64,000 nucleotides of DNA from Agarilytica rhodophyticola (GTDB taxonomy: Bacteria > Pseudomonadota > Gammaproteobacteria > Pseudomonadales > Cellvibrionaceae): contig NZ_CP020038.1 of NCBI RefSeq assembly GCF_002157225.2, forward strand, positions 2,503,001 through 2,567,000. The letters run 5' to 3'. The translations under genes and the position numbers were made by a program. Positions 27,432 through 37,671 of this stretch are shown piece by piece. The notes under the pieces are model-generated. The model saw only the letters and a list, made by a program, of their open reading frames with translations, was not told the DNA's origin and searched no databases. The first letter of the stretch is position 1. Each line of letters opens with the position of its first letter.

Positions 27432-27881
27432 TTGAAAGATTTGATCGTTGGAGAAGGCATGGATATCACCTTGCATTTTTCGCTGCAGATTGAAGGTGGG
27501 GATATGGTCGACTCAAATTTTGATAAAGAACCTGCCACTTTTACTTTTGGTGATGGAAGTTTGTTGCCAGGTTTTGAACAAGCTCTAGTAGGTATGAAGG
27601 CAGGAGCTAGAACACAAGCCATTATCGAACCAGAAAAAGGCTTTGGTCAATCTAACCCTCAAAATATTCAGATTTTTAAACGCGATTCTTTTAATCAAGA
27701 TATTGAGTTGGCTGTTGGTTTGGTATTGTCTTTTGCTGATGCTGCAGGCGGTGAATTGCCAGGTGTGGTTGCTGCTATAGGTGATGATCAAGTCACTGTC
27801 GATTTTAATCATCCACTGGCAGGTAGAACCATTATCTTTGATGCACAAATTATCGGGATTAAACCTACAACAACTCACTGA
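27432..27881 (+). CDS. fkpB: FKBP-type peptidyl-prolyl isomerase (SlpA/FkpB-like)
   Basis: A 149-aa FKBP of the SlpA type: an FKBP half-domain ([17 protein letters not shown], then [19 protein letters not shown]), an inserted IF flap (about residues 72-125) and a closing strand with [19 protein letters not shown]. It has no signal peptide, so it is a cytosolic proline isomerase/chaperone. The start is TTG at 27432 with an AGGAG site 7 nt upstream; no ATG is available before conserved sequence. Its position between lspA and ispH is conserved in many gammaproteobacteria. Confidence 0.94.
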   Translation: MKDLIVGEGMDITLHFSLQIEGGDMVDSNFDKEPATFTFGDGSLLPGFEQALVGMKAGARTQAIIEPEKGFGQSNPQNIQIFKRDSFNQDIELAVGLVLSFADAAGGELPGVVAAIGDDQVTVDFNHPLAGRTIIFDAQIIGIKPTTTH

Positions 27882-27892
27882 CTTATAAATCT

Positions 27893-28825
27893 ATGGAAAT
27901 TAAATTAGCTAACCCTAGAGGTTTTTGTGCAGGTGTTGATCGTGCGATTGATATTGTTAATCGAGCGCTAGATGTATTTGGTGCACCTATTTATGTTCGT
28001 CACGAAGTAGTTCATAACAAGTTTGTTGTGCAGACACTAAAAGAACGCGGTGCGATTTTTGTCGATGAACTTAACGATGTGCCGGATGATGTGATCGTTA
28101 TTTTTAGTGCGCATGGTGTGTCTCAAGCTGTGCGTAAGGAAGCTGATACTCGCGGCTTAAAAGTATTTGATGCTACTTGCCCGCTGGTAACAAAAGTACA
28201 TATTGAAGTGGCCAAGTACAGTAAAGAAAATCGCGAGTGTATTCTGATCGGACATCATGGTCATCCTGAAGTTGAAGGTACTATGGGACAATATGACGAT
28301 AGCAATGGCGGTGCGATTTATCTGGTAGAAAATGAGCGCGATGTAGAGAGTCTGGTAGTTAATAATGCGTCTATGTTGGCCTATGTCACCCAAACCACAT
28401 TATCTATGGACGATACTGCAAAAGTTATCGACTGTTTGCGAGAGAAATACCCTAAGATTGAAGGTCCGCGTAAAGACGATATTTGCTATGCGACTCAAAA
28501 CCGCCAAGATGCAGTGAAACAATTAGCTCTGGAGTGTGATCTAGTCTTGGTTGTCGGTTCACCCAATAGCTCAAATTCAAATAGATTAAGGGAGCTTGCT
28601 GAACGTTGTGGTGCCGTGTCTTACCTTATCGATGGGCCAGAAGAATTGCAAAGAGACTGGTTCACATCGGCAAAATCCATTGGTATCACTGCAGGTGCTT
28701 CTGCGCCTGAAGTACTGGTAGCAGACGTGATCCAAGGTTTGAAATCCTTTGGTGCTAATGACCCGCAAGAACTTTCGGGTAGAGAAGAAAATATAAGCTT
28801 TTCTTTGCCCAAGGCGCTTCGATAA
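27893..28825 (+). CDS. ispH: 4-hydroxy-3-methylbut-2-enyl diphosphate reductase
   Basis: A 310-aa last enzyme of the MEP isoprenoid pathway, producing IPP and DMAPP. The three cluster-ligating cysteines are at C12 ([13 protein letters not shown]), C96 ([11 protein letters not shown]) and C198 ([11 protein letters not shown]), and the substrate-binding HGV and [11 protein letters not shown] segments are present. Length and motifs fit the family. It starts 11 bp after the FKBP stop, closing the housekeeping operon before the pilus genes. Confidence 0.97.
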   Translation: MEIKLANPRGFCAGVDRAIDIVNRALDVFGAPIYVRHEVVHNKFVVQTLKERGAIFVDELNDVPDDVIVIFSAHGVSQAVRKEADTRGLKVFDATCPLVTKVHIEVAKYSKENRECILIGHHGHPEVEGTMGQYDDSNGGAIYLVENERDVESLVVNNASMLAYVTQTTLSMDDTAKVIDCLREKYPKIEGPRKDDICYATQNRQDAVKQLALECDLVLVVGSPNSSNSNRLRELAERCGAVSYLIDGPEELQRDWFTSAKSIGITAGASAPEVLVADVIQGLKSFGANDPQELSGREENISFSLPKALR

Positions 28826-28841
28826 CCTTTTCCTAGTTTAT

Positions 28842-28862
28842 TTGGGCGAACATTTCGCCCAA
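28842..28862 (+). terminator. Candidate terminator after ispH
   Basis: A 9-bp inverted repeat TTGGGCGAA/TTCGCCCAA with a 3-nt CAT loop starts 16 bp after the ispH stop. A T5 tract follows about 8 nt later, too far for an ideal intrinsic terminator, but the hairpin is strong. Confidence 0.6.
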
Positions 28863-28878
28863 CCCCTCCCGTTTTTCT

Positions 28879-28894
28879 TGTGATGCTCATCACA
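28879..28894 (+). promoter_or_regulatory. Perfect CRP/Vfr-type box upstream of pilus cassette 1
   Basis: TGTGATGCTCATCACA matches TGTGA-N6-TCACA at all ten positions and is followed by TTT as in strong CRP sites. Its centre is about 110 bp before the first fimT-like ATG. Vfr, the Pseudomonas CRP homologue, controls type IV pilus genes, which makes this placement meaningful. Confidence 0.65.
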
Positions 28895-28940
28895 TTTTAT
28901 TATTTTTGTGTCTTTTGATGCCCCGCTTGTCGAACTTTTG

Positions 28941-28996
28941 TACCGGTTATCCTTTTTTGATTATATTTATCGAATCTGCTTGTTAAAGTAAAAATC
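28941..28996 (+). promoter_or_regulatory. 56-bp promoter/leader block shared by both pilus cassettes (copy 1)
   Basis: This block directly before the first fimT-like ATG matches 39363-39418 without gaps at 46 of 56 positions by my alignment, and at 27 of 29 in its first half (TACCG(G/C)TTATCC, T6, GATTAT). Spacing to the ATG is identical. Conservation of non-coding DNA between diverged paralogues marks it as promoter or leader. Confidence 0.6.
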
Positions 28997-29620
28997 ATGA
29001 AAAAGATAAACGATCAAAACGGTTTTACTTTAATTGAGTTGATGATCACTTTGATGATTTTGGCTGTTCTAGTTTCTATTGCTGCTCCTTCCATGCAAGA
29101 CAGTGTTAAAAGTAATACGGTAATTGGACTTCAACGAGAATATCTCAGTGCCTTCAACTACGCTCGATCTGAAGCTGTTAGCCGCGGCAGAATCGTCAGT
29201 ATGTGTGCAAGTACCGATACTCAGACTTGTAGTGGCACTGCTAATTGGGCTGAAGGTTGGTTGGTGTTTGTCGACAATGATGACGACGGTAACTATGACG
29301 TAGCTACTGAAGAGATATTGAAAGTATCTCAAAGGCGAGGCTCTAGCAGAGTGAGTTTAGTTGATGCTGATAATACTGCTACGGATTTAACTTCTTATAG
29401 CTGGAACTTTCGCGGTTTTTCCGCTAACCGTCAACGAGCGTTGATGGTGTTGTGCGATGAGAGCAGAGAGGTGAGGTACGCAAGACTCGCGCGCGGTTTA
29501 TTAATAGAGCTTTCAGGACGAGTTATGTTGAGTCGTGATGCGGATAACGACGGCATTCATGACAGCTCTTTTGAAGATAATAACGGTAATGTGACATCAC
29601 AAAATTTGGATTGCACCTAA
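28997..29620 (+). CDS. fimT: FimT/FimU-type minor pseudopilin, cassette 1
   Basis: A 207-aa type IV prepilin-like protein. The class III signal is cleaved after G9 (NDQNG/FTLIELMITL) with the usual Glu at mature position 5, followed by the hydrophobic N-helix. The GspH/FimT domain contains SAFNYARSEAVSRG and WAEGWLVFVDNDDDG. Family members prime pilus assembly at the tip together with PilV, PilW, PilX, PilE and PilY1. It is about 40 aa longer than P. aeruginosa FimU. Its stop overlaps the pilV ATG (TAATG). FimT and FimU cannot be told apart by eye. Confidence 0.9.
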   Translation: MKKINDQNGFTLIELMITLMILAVLVSIAAPSMQDSVKSNTVIGLQREYLSAFNYARSEAVSRGRIVSMCASTDTQTCSGTANWAEGWLVFVDNDDDGNYDVATEEILKVSQRRGSSRVSLVDADNTATDLTSYSWNFRGFSANRQRALMVLCDESREVRYARLARGLLIELSGRVMLSRDADNDGIHDSSFEDNNGNVTSQNLDCT

Positions 29621-30090
29621 TGATTAATTTGAAAGATCGTCAACAAGGCTCGTCACTTATCGAAGTACTCGTGGCTTTGTTTATTTTAGCAGTGGGCTTG
29701 CTAGGTGTTTTAGCTATGCAATCACGTGCAGTGCAGCTTAATCAAAATGCTTATCTTTATTCCCAAGCAGCAGTGTTGGCCAATGATGTTATGGAAGCTA
29801 TGCGAACTTCGCCAACATCTCTAGGTACTTACAATATTAATTATGGCGATCCTTCGCCGAATTCTCCCGCGTGTGCAACTGCTACTGCAGGTTGTTCATC
29901 AGAAAGTGATATTGCTTTATGGAATGTGTCCCAATGGCGTAACAATATTGAAAACTTATTGCCTGGTGGTCAGGGAGAAATAGCGCGTGTTGGCAATGAT
30001 ATTTTTATCAGGGTACGTTTTCAAATCGGCTATAACGAATTAACCAATCAAGCTATAAATGATGAAGTTGTTATGGTGAGTGGGCAGTAG
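29620..30090 (+). CDS. pilV: PilV-type minor pseudopilin, cassette 1
   Basis: A 156-aa prepilin from the ATG at 29620, which overlaps the preceding stop; an upstream in-frame TTG is unlikely. Cleavage is expected after G10 (QQG/SSLIEVLVALF). The segment FILAVGLLGVLAMQSRAVQL is classic PilV. After about residue 65 the sequence is variable and includes two cysteines in ACATATAGC. It is nearly identical to its paralogue at 40057 over the first 55-60 residues and very different afterwards. Confidence 0.92.
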   Translation: MINLKDRQQGSSLIEVLVALFILAVGLLGVLAMQSRAVQLNQNAYLYSQAAVLANDVMEAMRTSPTSLGTYNINYGDPSPNSPACATATAGCSSESDIALWNVSQWRNNIENLLPGGQGEIARVGNDIFIRVRFQIGYNELTNQAINDEVVMVSGQ

Positions 30091-30092
30091 TT

Positions 30093-31172
30093 ATGAGGTT
30101 TTCTATGTTTAATCGCCAACGCGGTCTATCTTTGGTTGAACTTTTGGTGTCAATGTTTATTAGCGTCGTAGTGCTAGGGGGGGTGGTCAGCGTTATTCAA
30201 TCAAGTCGCAGTACCTTAACCAATGAACAAGAAGCAAGTTTTATTCAAGAAAATGTTCGCTACGCGGTGGAAATTTTATCGCGAGATATTCGTTCAGCAG
30301 GTAACTTTGGATGTGCCGATAAAAATAATGCCCATGTTGCTAATCTTGTCGACGGCAATATCAGTGGCTTATTTTCCGAAGATTCAATCGTAGGTTATGA
30401 GGGAACTGCCAGCACCGCAGGCTTTCCTGCTATCTTAGATCAGGCTGACGTAGGGTCAGATGCAATTATCTTGCGCTATGCTGATAGTGATCGCTCGGTG
30501 TCCATTCAATCCCACTCAACCGGTAGTCAGAGTTTTAATTTGCACGGCGCAAATACCCACGATTTTGAGCAGGGCGAAAAAATAGCAATAGTCGATATTA
30601 GTTGTCGCCATATTGGTATTTTCGAAAATACCTCTGCGAACAATGCAGCTACAGCTAACTATGGGGCTGGCAGTTCTCCCGGCAATTGTTCAATTGATAT
30701 CAAAGTGGCGGGAGGTGATATTAACTGTTCTGGAGCGGGCGGTGGGGTAGTTGATCCAGTAGGCTATCGTAATGGCTCTTTTCTAATGCCCTATGTTGCC
30801 AACGCTTATTATATTGATGATTCCAATGTTGTACCTAGTCCACCAGGTATGCCTGGCATTCCTGCTTTAAAAAGAAGAGTGTTATCTGACAGTGGTTTTC
30901 GCACGGAAGAATTAGCTCAAGGAGTGGAGAGTATGGAGTTGCTTTACGGCGAAGATACTGATGCAACTCCCGATGGTATTATCAATGTATACCGTAATGC
31001 TGATGACGTAGCTGATTGGAATAATGTCATTGCCGTACGTTTTAATTTGGTGTTTCGTTCGCAACGCGAGCTGTTTGAAACCAATCAGCTGATTACTTTA
31101 AATGGCCAAAATTATAACGATCGTTATTTACGTCAGCTTGCCAGCTCGACAGTGCAGATGAGGAATCGCTAA
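30093..31172 (+). CDS. pilW: PilW-type minor pseudopilin, cassette 1
   Basis: A 359-aa prepilin with cleavage after G11 (RQRG/LSLVELLVSMF) and the PilW features FIQENVRYAVEILSRDIRSAGNFGC and, near the end, a long conserved tail (RYLRQLASSTVQMRNR). The large globular domain is typical of PilW/GspJ-like subunits at the pilus tip. It starts two bases after pilV and its stop overlaps the pilX ATG. The paralogue at 40599 is very similar along its length. Confidence 0.93.
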   Translation: MRFSMFNRQRGLSLVELLVSMFISVVVLGGVVSVIQSSRSTLTNEQEASFIQENVRYAVEILSRDIRSAGNFGCADKNNAHVANLVDGNISGLFSEDSIVGYEGTASTAGFPAILDQADVGSDAIILRYADSDRSVSIQSHSTGSQSFNLHGANTHDFEQGEKIAIVDISCRHIGIFENTSANNAATANYGAGSSPGNCSIDIKVAGGDINCSGAGGGVVDPVGYRNGSFLMPYVANAYYIDDSNVVPSPPGMPGIPALKRRVLSDSGFRTEELAQGVESMELLYGEDTDATPDGIINVYRNADDVADWNNVIAVRFNLVFRSQRELFETNQLITLNGQNYNDRYLRQLASSTVQMRNR

Positions 31173-31870
31173 TGCACATATCACCCGATAGTAATTATAA
31201 ATATTCTTTAAGAAATATTGAGCTGAAAAAAAATCAGCAAAACGGGGCGGCGCTAATTGTCGCATTAGTGATGTTGGCAGTTATGACAATTATCGGTGTT
31301 GCCAATATGAACTCTGCCAGTTTAGAGATGAAGATGATCGCTTCTACGCTAGATCGCAATAAAGCATTTTCAATTGCTGATGCCGGGTTGCGAGCAGCGG
31401 AAAGCTGGTTAGCAAATTCTGCAAATATTAAAGAAAAAGATCTCTACGTAGATACATGTGATCCCAATGTTAATAATTGTTTTACAGCGAATTGTTCTGA
31501 AGGCCGTTGTTTTGAAGGTGTGTACAACGAAAATGCTATTCCTAACTTTAGACGCTTTGGCTGTGAAGTTTTTCCTAGTACTTCCACTAGTCAGCGCACC
31601 GCTTTTTGGCGTAACCCAGATGTATGGAATGATACTGGTAGGCATGCAACAGTGAATGTTGGTACTGATACGGTTAAGTATATTGTTGAATTTCTCTGCT
31701 TCGTGGATAAAGGTGATTCGTCCTCAGGTAGTGGCCCAATTCCCTTCGACGCAACTACGCCTAACAATAACAACGGCGATGCCTTATTTCGTATCACCGT
31801 ATTTTTTGATGGCGATGGTGGTAGGGCACCTGTGATGTTGCAGTCGAATTATGTGTTTCCATTGAGTTAA
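31172..31870 (+). CDS. pilX: PilX-type minor pseudopilin, cassette 1
   Basis: A 232-aa prepilin with a 25-residue leader and cleavage after G25 (QQNG/AALIVALVML). Mature position 5 is Val rather than Glu, as is usual in PilX/GspK-like subunits that cap the pilus. Further PilX hallmarks are IGVANMNSASLEMKMIASTLDRNKAFSIADAG and the terminal MLQSNYVFPLS. Several cysteines (CDPNVNNC, CSEGRC) may form disulfides in the globular head. Translationally coupled to pilW. Confidence 0.92.
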   Translation: MHISPDSNYKYSLRNIELKKNQQNGAALIVALVMLAVMTIIGVANMNSASLEMKMIASTLDRNKAFSIADAGLRAAESWLANSANIKEKDLYVDTCDPNVNNCFTANCSEGRCFEGVYNENAIPNFRRFGCEVFPSTSTSQRTAFWRNPDVWNDTGRHATVNVGTDTVKYIVEFLCFVDKGDSSSGSGPIPFDATTPNNNNGDALFRITVFFDGDGGRAPVMLQSNYVFPLS

Positions 31871-31882
31871 TGGTAAGTCGTT

Positions 31883-34800
31883 ATGAAGATGTATTTCAAG
31901 AAAAAAAAATTAACTTCAAAAGCTAAAGTAAAGCATCTGCTAAAGCATTGTTTCTACTCCATTACGGCTTTGGCATGTATGCTGGTGACGGCACCGGCAT
32001 CTAGTCAGGTGGTTGATGATTATACGCTGTTACCGCCTACTGTAGTGGATTCGACAACGCCACTTGTGATGTTGGTTATGTCGCGAGATAACCAACTGTG
32101 GCACAAAGCTTATAACGATTATTCTGATCTAGATGGTGATGGAATTTTAGATACTACCTATAATGATGGGTTCGAATATTACGGTTATTTCCATGCCGAC
32201 TATTGCTACCAGTATTCAAATTCTAGTGGCGTGTTTTCGCCTGTAGGAACAGTATTAAACCTTGCACCTACTCCACCTCAAACTAGCCATAAATGCTCAG
32301 GCGCCTGGAGTGGAAATTTTCTAAATTGGATGACCACAACACGAATTGATGTCGTACGTAAGGTTTTGTACGGTGGTTATCGTCTTACTGATACAAACTC
32401 TTCTACCGTTCTGCAACGTGCTTATGTACCTTCCGATAACCATGCCTTTGTTAAAATTGTTGCTAATAGTAATATAGATGGCACTATTTCTGACTATACG
32501 CCCATTACTGGACGGGATGGGGCTAACGATGTTCTCAGTTTTTGTAATGTCACGGATGTTGTGTCGGGTAGTTCCCTATCGAGAAATGTAAACGTAGCGT
32601 TTAATCCGCCAAAACTTAAAGTAGCTATTGGTAACGAACTCGCTTGGGCTGGTAGTGAAACCAGGCAGTGCCAGTATGAAGATGAAGGCGGCCCAGCCGC
32701 ATTTTCTGCGCGACGTCCAAATTCTGGTGCTATCTCAGGTATACCTTCCAATAGTGAACTTAATGTACGTGTTAACGTATGTGTTGCTGGCCAAGATGCT
32801 GATGCGATGCATAATAACACCTGTCAAGAATATACCGATGAAGTCAGTTCGGTAACAAATGTGAAGCCTTTCGGTTTGCTGCAAACGTATGGCGAAGCAG
32901 GCACCTATAAATTTGGTTTAATGACAGGGAGCTATACCAACAACTCCCAAGGTGGCGTACTAAGGAAAAATATTTCTTTTTTAGGTGGTGAAGATGCTAC
33001 ACCGGCTGATATTGAAATAGATAGTCAAACAGGTATTTTTGTTAATCAAACAACTAGTAACGAAGGTATTATTAACACTCTTAATCGTTTACGCATTCAA
33101 GGTTGGAATCATCAAAATGCTCGCTACGATGACTGTAATGCTCCGGGTATTTCACAAAATGATTTTCTTAATTCAACTAATGGCGGAAGGCAATGTCGCG
33201 ACTGGGGTAACCCCCTCTCAGAAATTTATTTAGAAGCACTGCGCTATATCGGTGCGGCTTCGCCTACCACAGCTTTTCAGGCAAATGACAGCGGAATCTT
33301 ACCCGGGCTTGGTCAGGTTTCATGGCAAGATCCTTTTGACCCTGCGGCTCCATGTTCTCAGTGTTCTATTATTGTGTTATCCACAGGCTTAAATAATTTC
33401 GATGGCGATCAACTCAATAGTGCTTCAAGTTTGCCGGGCTTTAGCGCTGCTAATATGCGGGCAGAAACAGATAGGGTTGGTGTTGCCGAAGGTGTGACAA
33501 GTGGTACTCATATTGTCGGCGTCGGTACATCGGGTGGTAATGTTGATGTGTGTGATGCGAAGTCTATTTCAAACTTTAGCAGTGTTAGTGGCCCGTGCCC
33601 TGAACTGCCTTCTTTAAATGGTACTTACAACATCGCTGGCGCGTCTTTTTTTGCGCATCAAAATGACCTGCGTCCGGATCTAGATGGTACTCAAGATGTT
33701 TCCACCTATACCGTTGCCCTTGCCGAGTCATTGCCGAGCTTTCGGATTCCTTCTGGCAGTTCTAATGCTATTACTATTGTTCCTACATGTCATTCCAGTT
33801 CCAATGGTGCATCTAATGAGTTCAGTCCCGCATCTGCATGGCGAGTGTGCAGCCTTGTGGATTTGACTGTTGTTAGGCAGACACCAGAATATGGGCGTTT
33901 TGTTATTGCTTGGGAAGATTCACCTTGGGGAAATGACTATGACCAAGATGCGTATTCAGTAATTGAATACTGTACCGATGGAAGTGCATGTCCAGATTTG
34001 GGTTATAACGATGACAATCCGTTTTTTTCAAATGGTGCTCCTGGTAATTTTTTTCAAAGAGCTTATTACGACAGATTTGAAAATCAGCCTGGATGGCAAA
34101 ATCGAAGTGATGTAATACAAATTCGTGTTTCGGTACCTGCCGCGTCTGCTGGTTTCTCGATGCGTTTTGGTTACACCGTTAATGGTTCTCAGTTAAGTGC
34201 CTTTGGAGATGATGACGGTGCTTACATAAACGAAATTGTTCGCTATGGTGGCTATAACTTTAACTCTCTTAATTTTGCTATCCCTGGCTCAGACTTTTCT
34301 TTAGCGCAAAATAATAGAGTTATCTGGAGCCAGCGTGCGCGGGCATTTCGAGTCGGCGCCGCATCCAGCAGTGTTAGTTTGTTAGAAAATCCATTGTGGT
34401 ATGCGGCCAAGTATGGTGCCTTTGATGACTTTGACGATGATGGGCTACCCGGCCCTGTTGCCGAATGGGACAAATTAGATATTAACGGCGACCCGGCCCT
34501 AGACAATAGTGGTAATATTGTGGGTGACGGAATTCCTGACTCATTTTTCCCGGTCAGTAACCCTGCAAGTTTGCCACAGGCGTTAAGATCGGTACTGGCA
34601 AACATTAGCACGCGTACATCATCAGGTAGTGCCGCAGCGGTAAATGCACAAACTGGCAGCGGTGAAGGTGCTATTTATCAAGCGCTTTATTCTCCGCGTC
34701 TAGAAAACCGAAATGATAATGGAACTATCGATGCTGTGACCTGGTTTGGTACTGTAAATGCTTTGTTTATCGATAGTCGCGGTCGCATTCGAGAAGACCT

Positions 34801-37174
34801 AAATCAGAATGGAATACTAGAGAATGGCGATCGTATACTGACATTTCAATTCGATCCTGTGATTGGGGAGACCATGGTGCAAGCCACTGAAGTACAACCT
34901 GATGGTAGTACGGGTTCTCCTGTAGGTACTCCCTTCACATTAACGAGCGATGAGTATAATCCTATTTGGTCTGCGCAAGAAATGTTAAGGTCTCTTGCTA
35001 CTTATACCAACAATAGGAGCTCTTATGAGAGCTCTGCATCTAGTGGCCGCTATATTTTTACTGCCTTTGATCGTGATAATGATGGTTTAGTTATCTCGCC
35101 TGAGTTCAATGACACTAACCCTGGTTCGACGGCAGCAGTTGATGGTGCTCATCCTTTTGTTAGTGATACCTTTGCACTTAGCGGTAATACGGCGAATGAT
35201 CACAGGCTGCTCGGCTTTGAAGGTTCTACAACTGACGCAGAAGTTGAAAACCTGGTGAATTTTATTCGCGGCGAAGAAGGCATTCCCGGAACACGTTCAC
35301 GAACACTCAATGGCGAATCTAATTTGTTAGGTGATATTGTTAATTCCACCCCTGAGGTCGTGGGGGCTCCGCGAGAGCCCTACGCTCTGCTATACAACGA
35401 TGACTCTTATCAAAATTATATTAACCAGTATGCGAATCGACGTAATGTTCTGTATGTAGGGGCTAACGATGGTATGTTGCATGCGTTTAATGCAGGTTTC
35501 TTTAATCCTGAAACATCTTCTGGTGGCAACATAGGGTTTGAGACTGCTGGCGGCAATGGTGCAGGTCATCCTCTGGGAAGTGAACTGTGGGCCTATATTC
35601 CCTACAATGTATTGCCGCATCTTCAATGGTTGGCCGCACCTAATTATCCTCACGTCTATTACGTGGACGGCCCTGTAAGAGCTTATGATGTCAATATTTT
35701 TGCTCCCGATGATGTGCATCCAGATGGTTGGGGGACGATTATTGTTGCCAGCATGCGCTTTGGCGGTGGAGATTATTCTCTAGACCACGATAACGATGCT
35801 TCTACTCCCGATATTACAACTCGCTCGGCCTATATTATTATGGACGTGACGGATCCTGAGCGGCCACCTGAGCTTATCGCTGAGATTACTGACGAAGATC
35901 TTGGTTTTACTACATCTGAGCCGACAATTGTTAAGTATCGCAGAGCTCGCAGTAACGGCTCTTTTTCTGGTGCCACTGAAAATGCATGGTACCTTGCTTT
36001 TGGCTCAGGGCCTGCCGGCACTAATTCTTCTTCTCGTTTATCTGCGCTTAACTCTGCCGTAAGTAATAAGTCGGCAAAAGTGTATTTGTTCGACTTAGTG
36101 AATCGAACATTAGAACCTGAAATAGAACTTACCGATTTATCAAGTAACCCTGAAGCTAATAGCTTTACTGGCGGGTTTGAAGTTGCCGATTGGGACTTAG
36201 ACTATCGAGATGACGCAGTGTATTTTGGACTTGTTGGTGGTACGCCATCAGCTCCGACAGGTAAACTAAAACGCGGGCGTGTTACCTCAGCTTCAGGAGA
36301 TAACCTTTCCTTCAATTTCTCTCGAGATCTTTACAACGAATCTAATCGTGCTTTTAGTGCTAAACCCCGAACTGTGCGAGATGTTAACAATGATTACTGG
36401 GTATTTGCCGGTACCGGGCGGTTCTTCGTAGCAGAGGATAATCTCTCGACTCAGCAGCAATATTATTACGGTATTAAAGAACCCCAAAATAGTGGTGGTT
36501 CTGCATCTCTCTCAGCGACTATTCCTGACAATGACTTGGTCGACGTGACAGATGCCGATGTATTTGAGGACGGGCAGGTTCGTGGCCCTGGTCTGAGTGA
36601 TCTGACTTTATCTGGCGGGGGGCAATCAAGGTCTATCGAAATCTTTAGTGACATACTTGATTTTGTTTCAGAAAATGATGGGTGGCGGTTTGAATTTAGG
36701 TTGCCAGGCATTTTGCGCCACACACCTGGTTCAGGAAACTTAATGCGCAATACTACCCAAGCGGCTTTAGCCGGTACCTCTTTGGTGATTACATCCTATA
36801 ATGCAACGGGAGAATTCTGTAGCTCAGAAGGGGAGGGCTTTTTATTTACTCCTCACCTCGGTGCTGGAAGGCCAGCACCTTTTGCTCCTGTAGGTACAGA
36901 CCCGCAAACATTTTTGCCCTCTTTGGAAGATCCGAATGTCAACGTTGATCGGGTGTTACAAGGTGTTACTTTAGGGGTTGGGATTCCTTCTGATCCAACG
37001 GTTTCTCAATTTGGTGAAAGTGATGGTAACAGTGGTGGTAATGATCCTTGCCAGGGTTATCAAGTATTTAGCCAATCCTCTACTGCTGAAATTAGCTCGA
37101 CCAACTTGGGTTGCCAAGGTTTGCCTGCCGGACGACGCGGTTGGCGAGAAATTCCTATTGATTTTAATTTATAG
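31883..37174 (+). CDS. pilY1: PilY1-type pilus tip adhesin/biogenesis protein, cassette 1
   Basis: A 1763-aa secreted PilC/PilY1 protein. A basic N-region and hydrophobic stretch ending ASSQ (about residue 42) form the signal peptide. The N-terminal half opens with DSTTPLVMLVMSRD and a DxDxDGxxD calcium-type loop at D82-D90. The C-terminal PilY beta-propeller (from about residue 1150) contains NSTPEVVGAP and LYVGANDGMLHAFNAGFF. A canonical 12-residue EF-hand-like loop is at D1063, D1065, D1067, G1068, E1074. PilY1 proteins sit at the pilus tip and set adhesion, surface sensing and retraction, often calcium-dependently. It is longer than P. aeruginosa PilY1 (about 1160 aa). No PilY2 homologue follows. 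Confidence 0.94.
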   Translation: MKMYFKKKKLTSKAKVKHLLKHCFYSITALACMLVTAPASSQVVDDYTLLPPTVVDSTTPLVMLVMSRDNQLWHKAYNDYSDLDGDGILDTTYNDGFEYYGYFHADYCYQYSNSSGVFSPVGTVLNLAPTPPQTSHKCSGAWSGNFLNWMTTTRIDVVRKVLYGGYRLTDTNSSTVLQRAYVPSDNHAFVKIVANSNIDGTISDYTPITGRDGANDVLSFCNVTDVVSGSSLSRNVNVAFNPPKLKVAIGNELAWAGSETRQCQYEDEGGPAAFSARRPNSGAISGIPSNSELNVRVNVCVAGQDADAMHNNTCQEYTDEVSSVTNVKPFGLLQTYGEAGTYKFGLMTGSYTNNSQGGVLRKNISFLGGEDATPADIEIDSQTGIFVNQTTSNEGIINTLNRLRIQGWNHQNARYDDCNAPGISQNDFLNSTNGGRQCRDWGNPLSEIYLEALRYIGAASPTTAFQANDSGILPGLGQVSWQDPFDPAAPCSQCSIIVLSTGLNNFDGDQLNSASSLPGFSAANMRAETDRVGVAEGVTSGTHIVGVGTSGGNVDVCDAKSISNFSSVSGPCPELPSLNGTYNIAGASFFAHQNDLRPDLDGTQDVSTYTVALAESLPSFRIPSGSSNAITIVPTCHSSSNGASNEFSPASAWRVCSLVDLTVVRQTPEYGRFVIAWEDSPWGNDYDQDAYSVIEYCTDGSACPDLGYNDDNPFFSNGAPGNFFQRAYYDRFENQPGWQNRSDVIQIRVSVPAASAGFSMRFGYTVNGSQLSAFGDDDGAYINEIVRYGGYNFNSLNFAIPGSDFSLAQNNRVIWSQRARAFRVGAASSSVSLLENPLWYAAKYGAFDDFDDDGLPGPVAEWDKLDINGDPALDNSGNIVGDGIPDSFFPVSNPASLPQALRSVLANISTRTSSGSAAAVNAQTGSGEGAIYQALYSPRLENRNDNGTIDAVTWFGTVNALFIDSRGRIREDLNQNGILENGDRILTFQFDPVIGETMVQATEVQPDGSTGSPVGTPFTLTSDEYNPIWSAQEMLRSLATYTNNRSSYESSASSGRYIFTAFDRDNDGLVISPEFNDTNPGSTAAVDGAHPFVSDTFALSGNTANDHRLLGFEGSTTDAEVENLVNFIRGEEGIPGTRSRTLNGESNLLGDIVNSTPEVVGAPREPYALLYNDDSYQNYINQYANRRNVLYVGANDGMLHAFNAGFFNPETSSGGNIGFETAGGNGAGHPLGSELWAYIPYNVLPHLQWLAAPNYPHVYYVDGPVRAYDVNIFAPDDVHPDGWGTIIVASMRFGGGDYSLDHDNDASTPDITTRSAYIIMDVTDPERPPELIAEITDEDLGFTTSEPTIVKYRRARSNGSFSGATENAWYLAFGSGPAGTNSSSRLSALNSAVSNKSAKVYLFDLVNRTLEPEIELTDLSSNPEANSFTGGFEVADWDLDYRDDAVYFGLVGGTPSAPTGKLKRGRVTSASGDNLSFNFSRDLYNESNRAFSAKPRTVRDVNNDYWVFAGTGRFFVAEDNLSTQQQYYYGIKEPQNSGGSASLSATIPDNDLVDVTDADVFEDGQVRGPGLSDLTLSGGGQSRSIEIFSDILDFVSENDGWRFEFRLPGILRHTPGSGNLMRNTTQAALAGTSLVITSYNATGEFCSSEGEGFLFTPHLGAGRPAPFAPVGTDPQTFLPSLEDPNVNVDRVLQGVTLGVGIPSDPTVSQFGESDGNSGGNDPCQGYQVFSQSSTAEISSTNLGCQGLPAGRRGWREIPIDFNL

Positions 37175-37182
37175 TGAGTATC

Positions 37183-37662
37183 ATGTTTAAAAAATTGAAA
37201 CAGCGTAAATTAACTCAGCAGGGCTTTAACTTAGTTGAGCTATTAATCGTGATAGCCATCATTAGTATTATTGCTGCCATTGGCTATCCAAGTTATCAAG
37301 ACTCGTTAGAGAAATCCCGGCGCACTGATGGCAGAGAAGCTTTGTTGCGTGCAGCAGCACTGCAGGAGCGTTGGTATCTTCAGCGCAATCAATATACCAA
37401 CAATATGCTAGATATTGGTGGTGCCGATTCAGAAGAAAGATACTATACATTAGCAACTGCGTTTAATTTTAATGGTGCCAACGATTGTAGCGCAGCTGAC
37501 GAGAGGAGATGCTTTACATTGACTGCGACTGCTCAAGGTGTGCAGGCGAATGACGAGGAGTGTATACGCTTAACTATCGATAATTTGGGGCGGAAAAGAT
37601 CATTTAGGGCCGGTGCTGGTACTGCCGGTGAAACCACTAATACAGGTAGATGTTGGAACTAA
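37183..37662 (+). CDS. pilE: PilE-type minor pilin, cassette 1
   Basis: A 159-aa prepilin from ATG 37183; an in-frame GTG at 37174 overlaps the pilY1 stop and is an alternative. Cleavage after G14 (TQQG/FNLVELLIVIAI) with Glu at +5, then GYPSYQDSLEKSRRTDGREALLRAAALQERWY, the typical PilE/GspG-like start of the globular domain. Cysteines near the middle and C-terminus (NDCSAADERRC, GRCWN) can form the D-loop disulfide. It ends cassette 1. Confidence 0.92.
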   Translation: MFKKLKQRKLTQQGFNLVELLIVIAIISIIAAIGYPSYQDSLEKSRRTDGREALLRAAALQERWYLQRNQYTNNMLDIGGADSEERYYTLATAFNFNGANDCSAADERRCFTLTATAQGVQANDEECIRLTIDNLGRKRSFRAGAGTAGETTNTGRCWN

Positions 37663-37671
37663 TCACCTTCT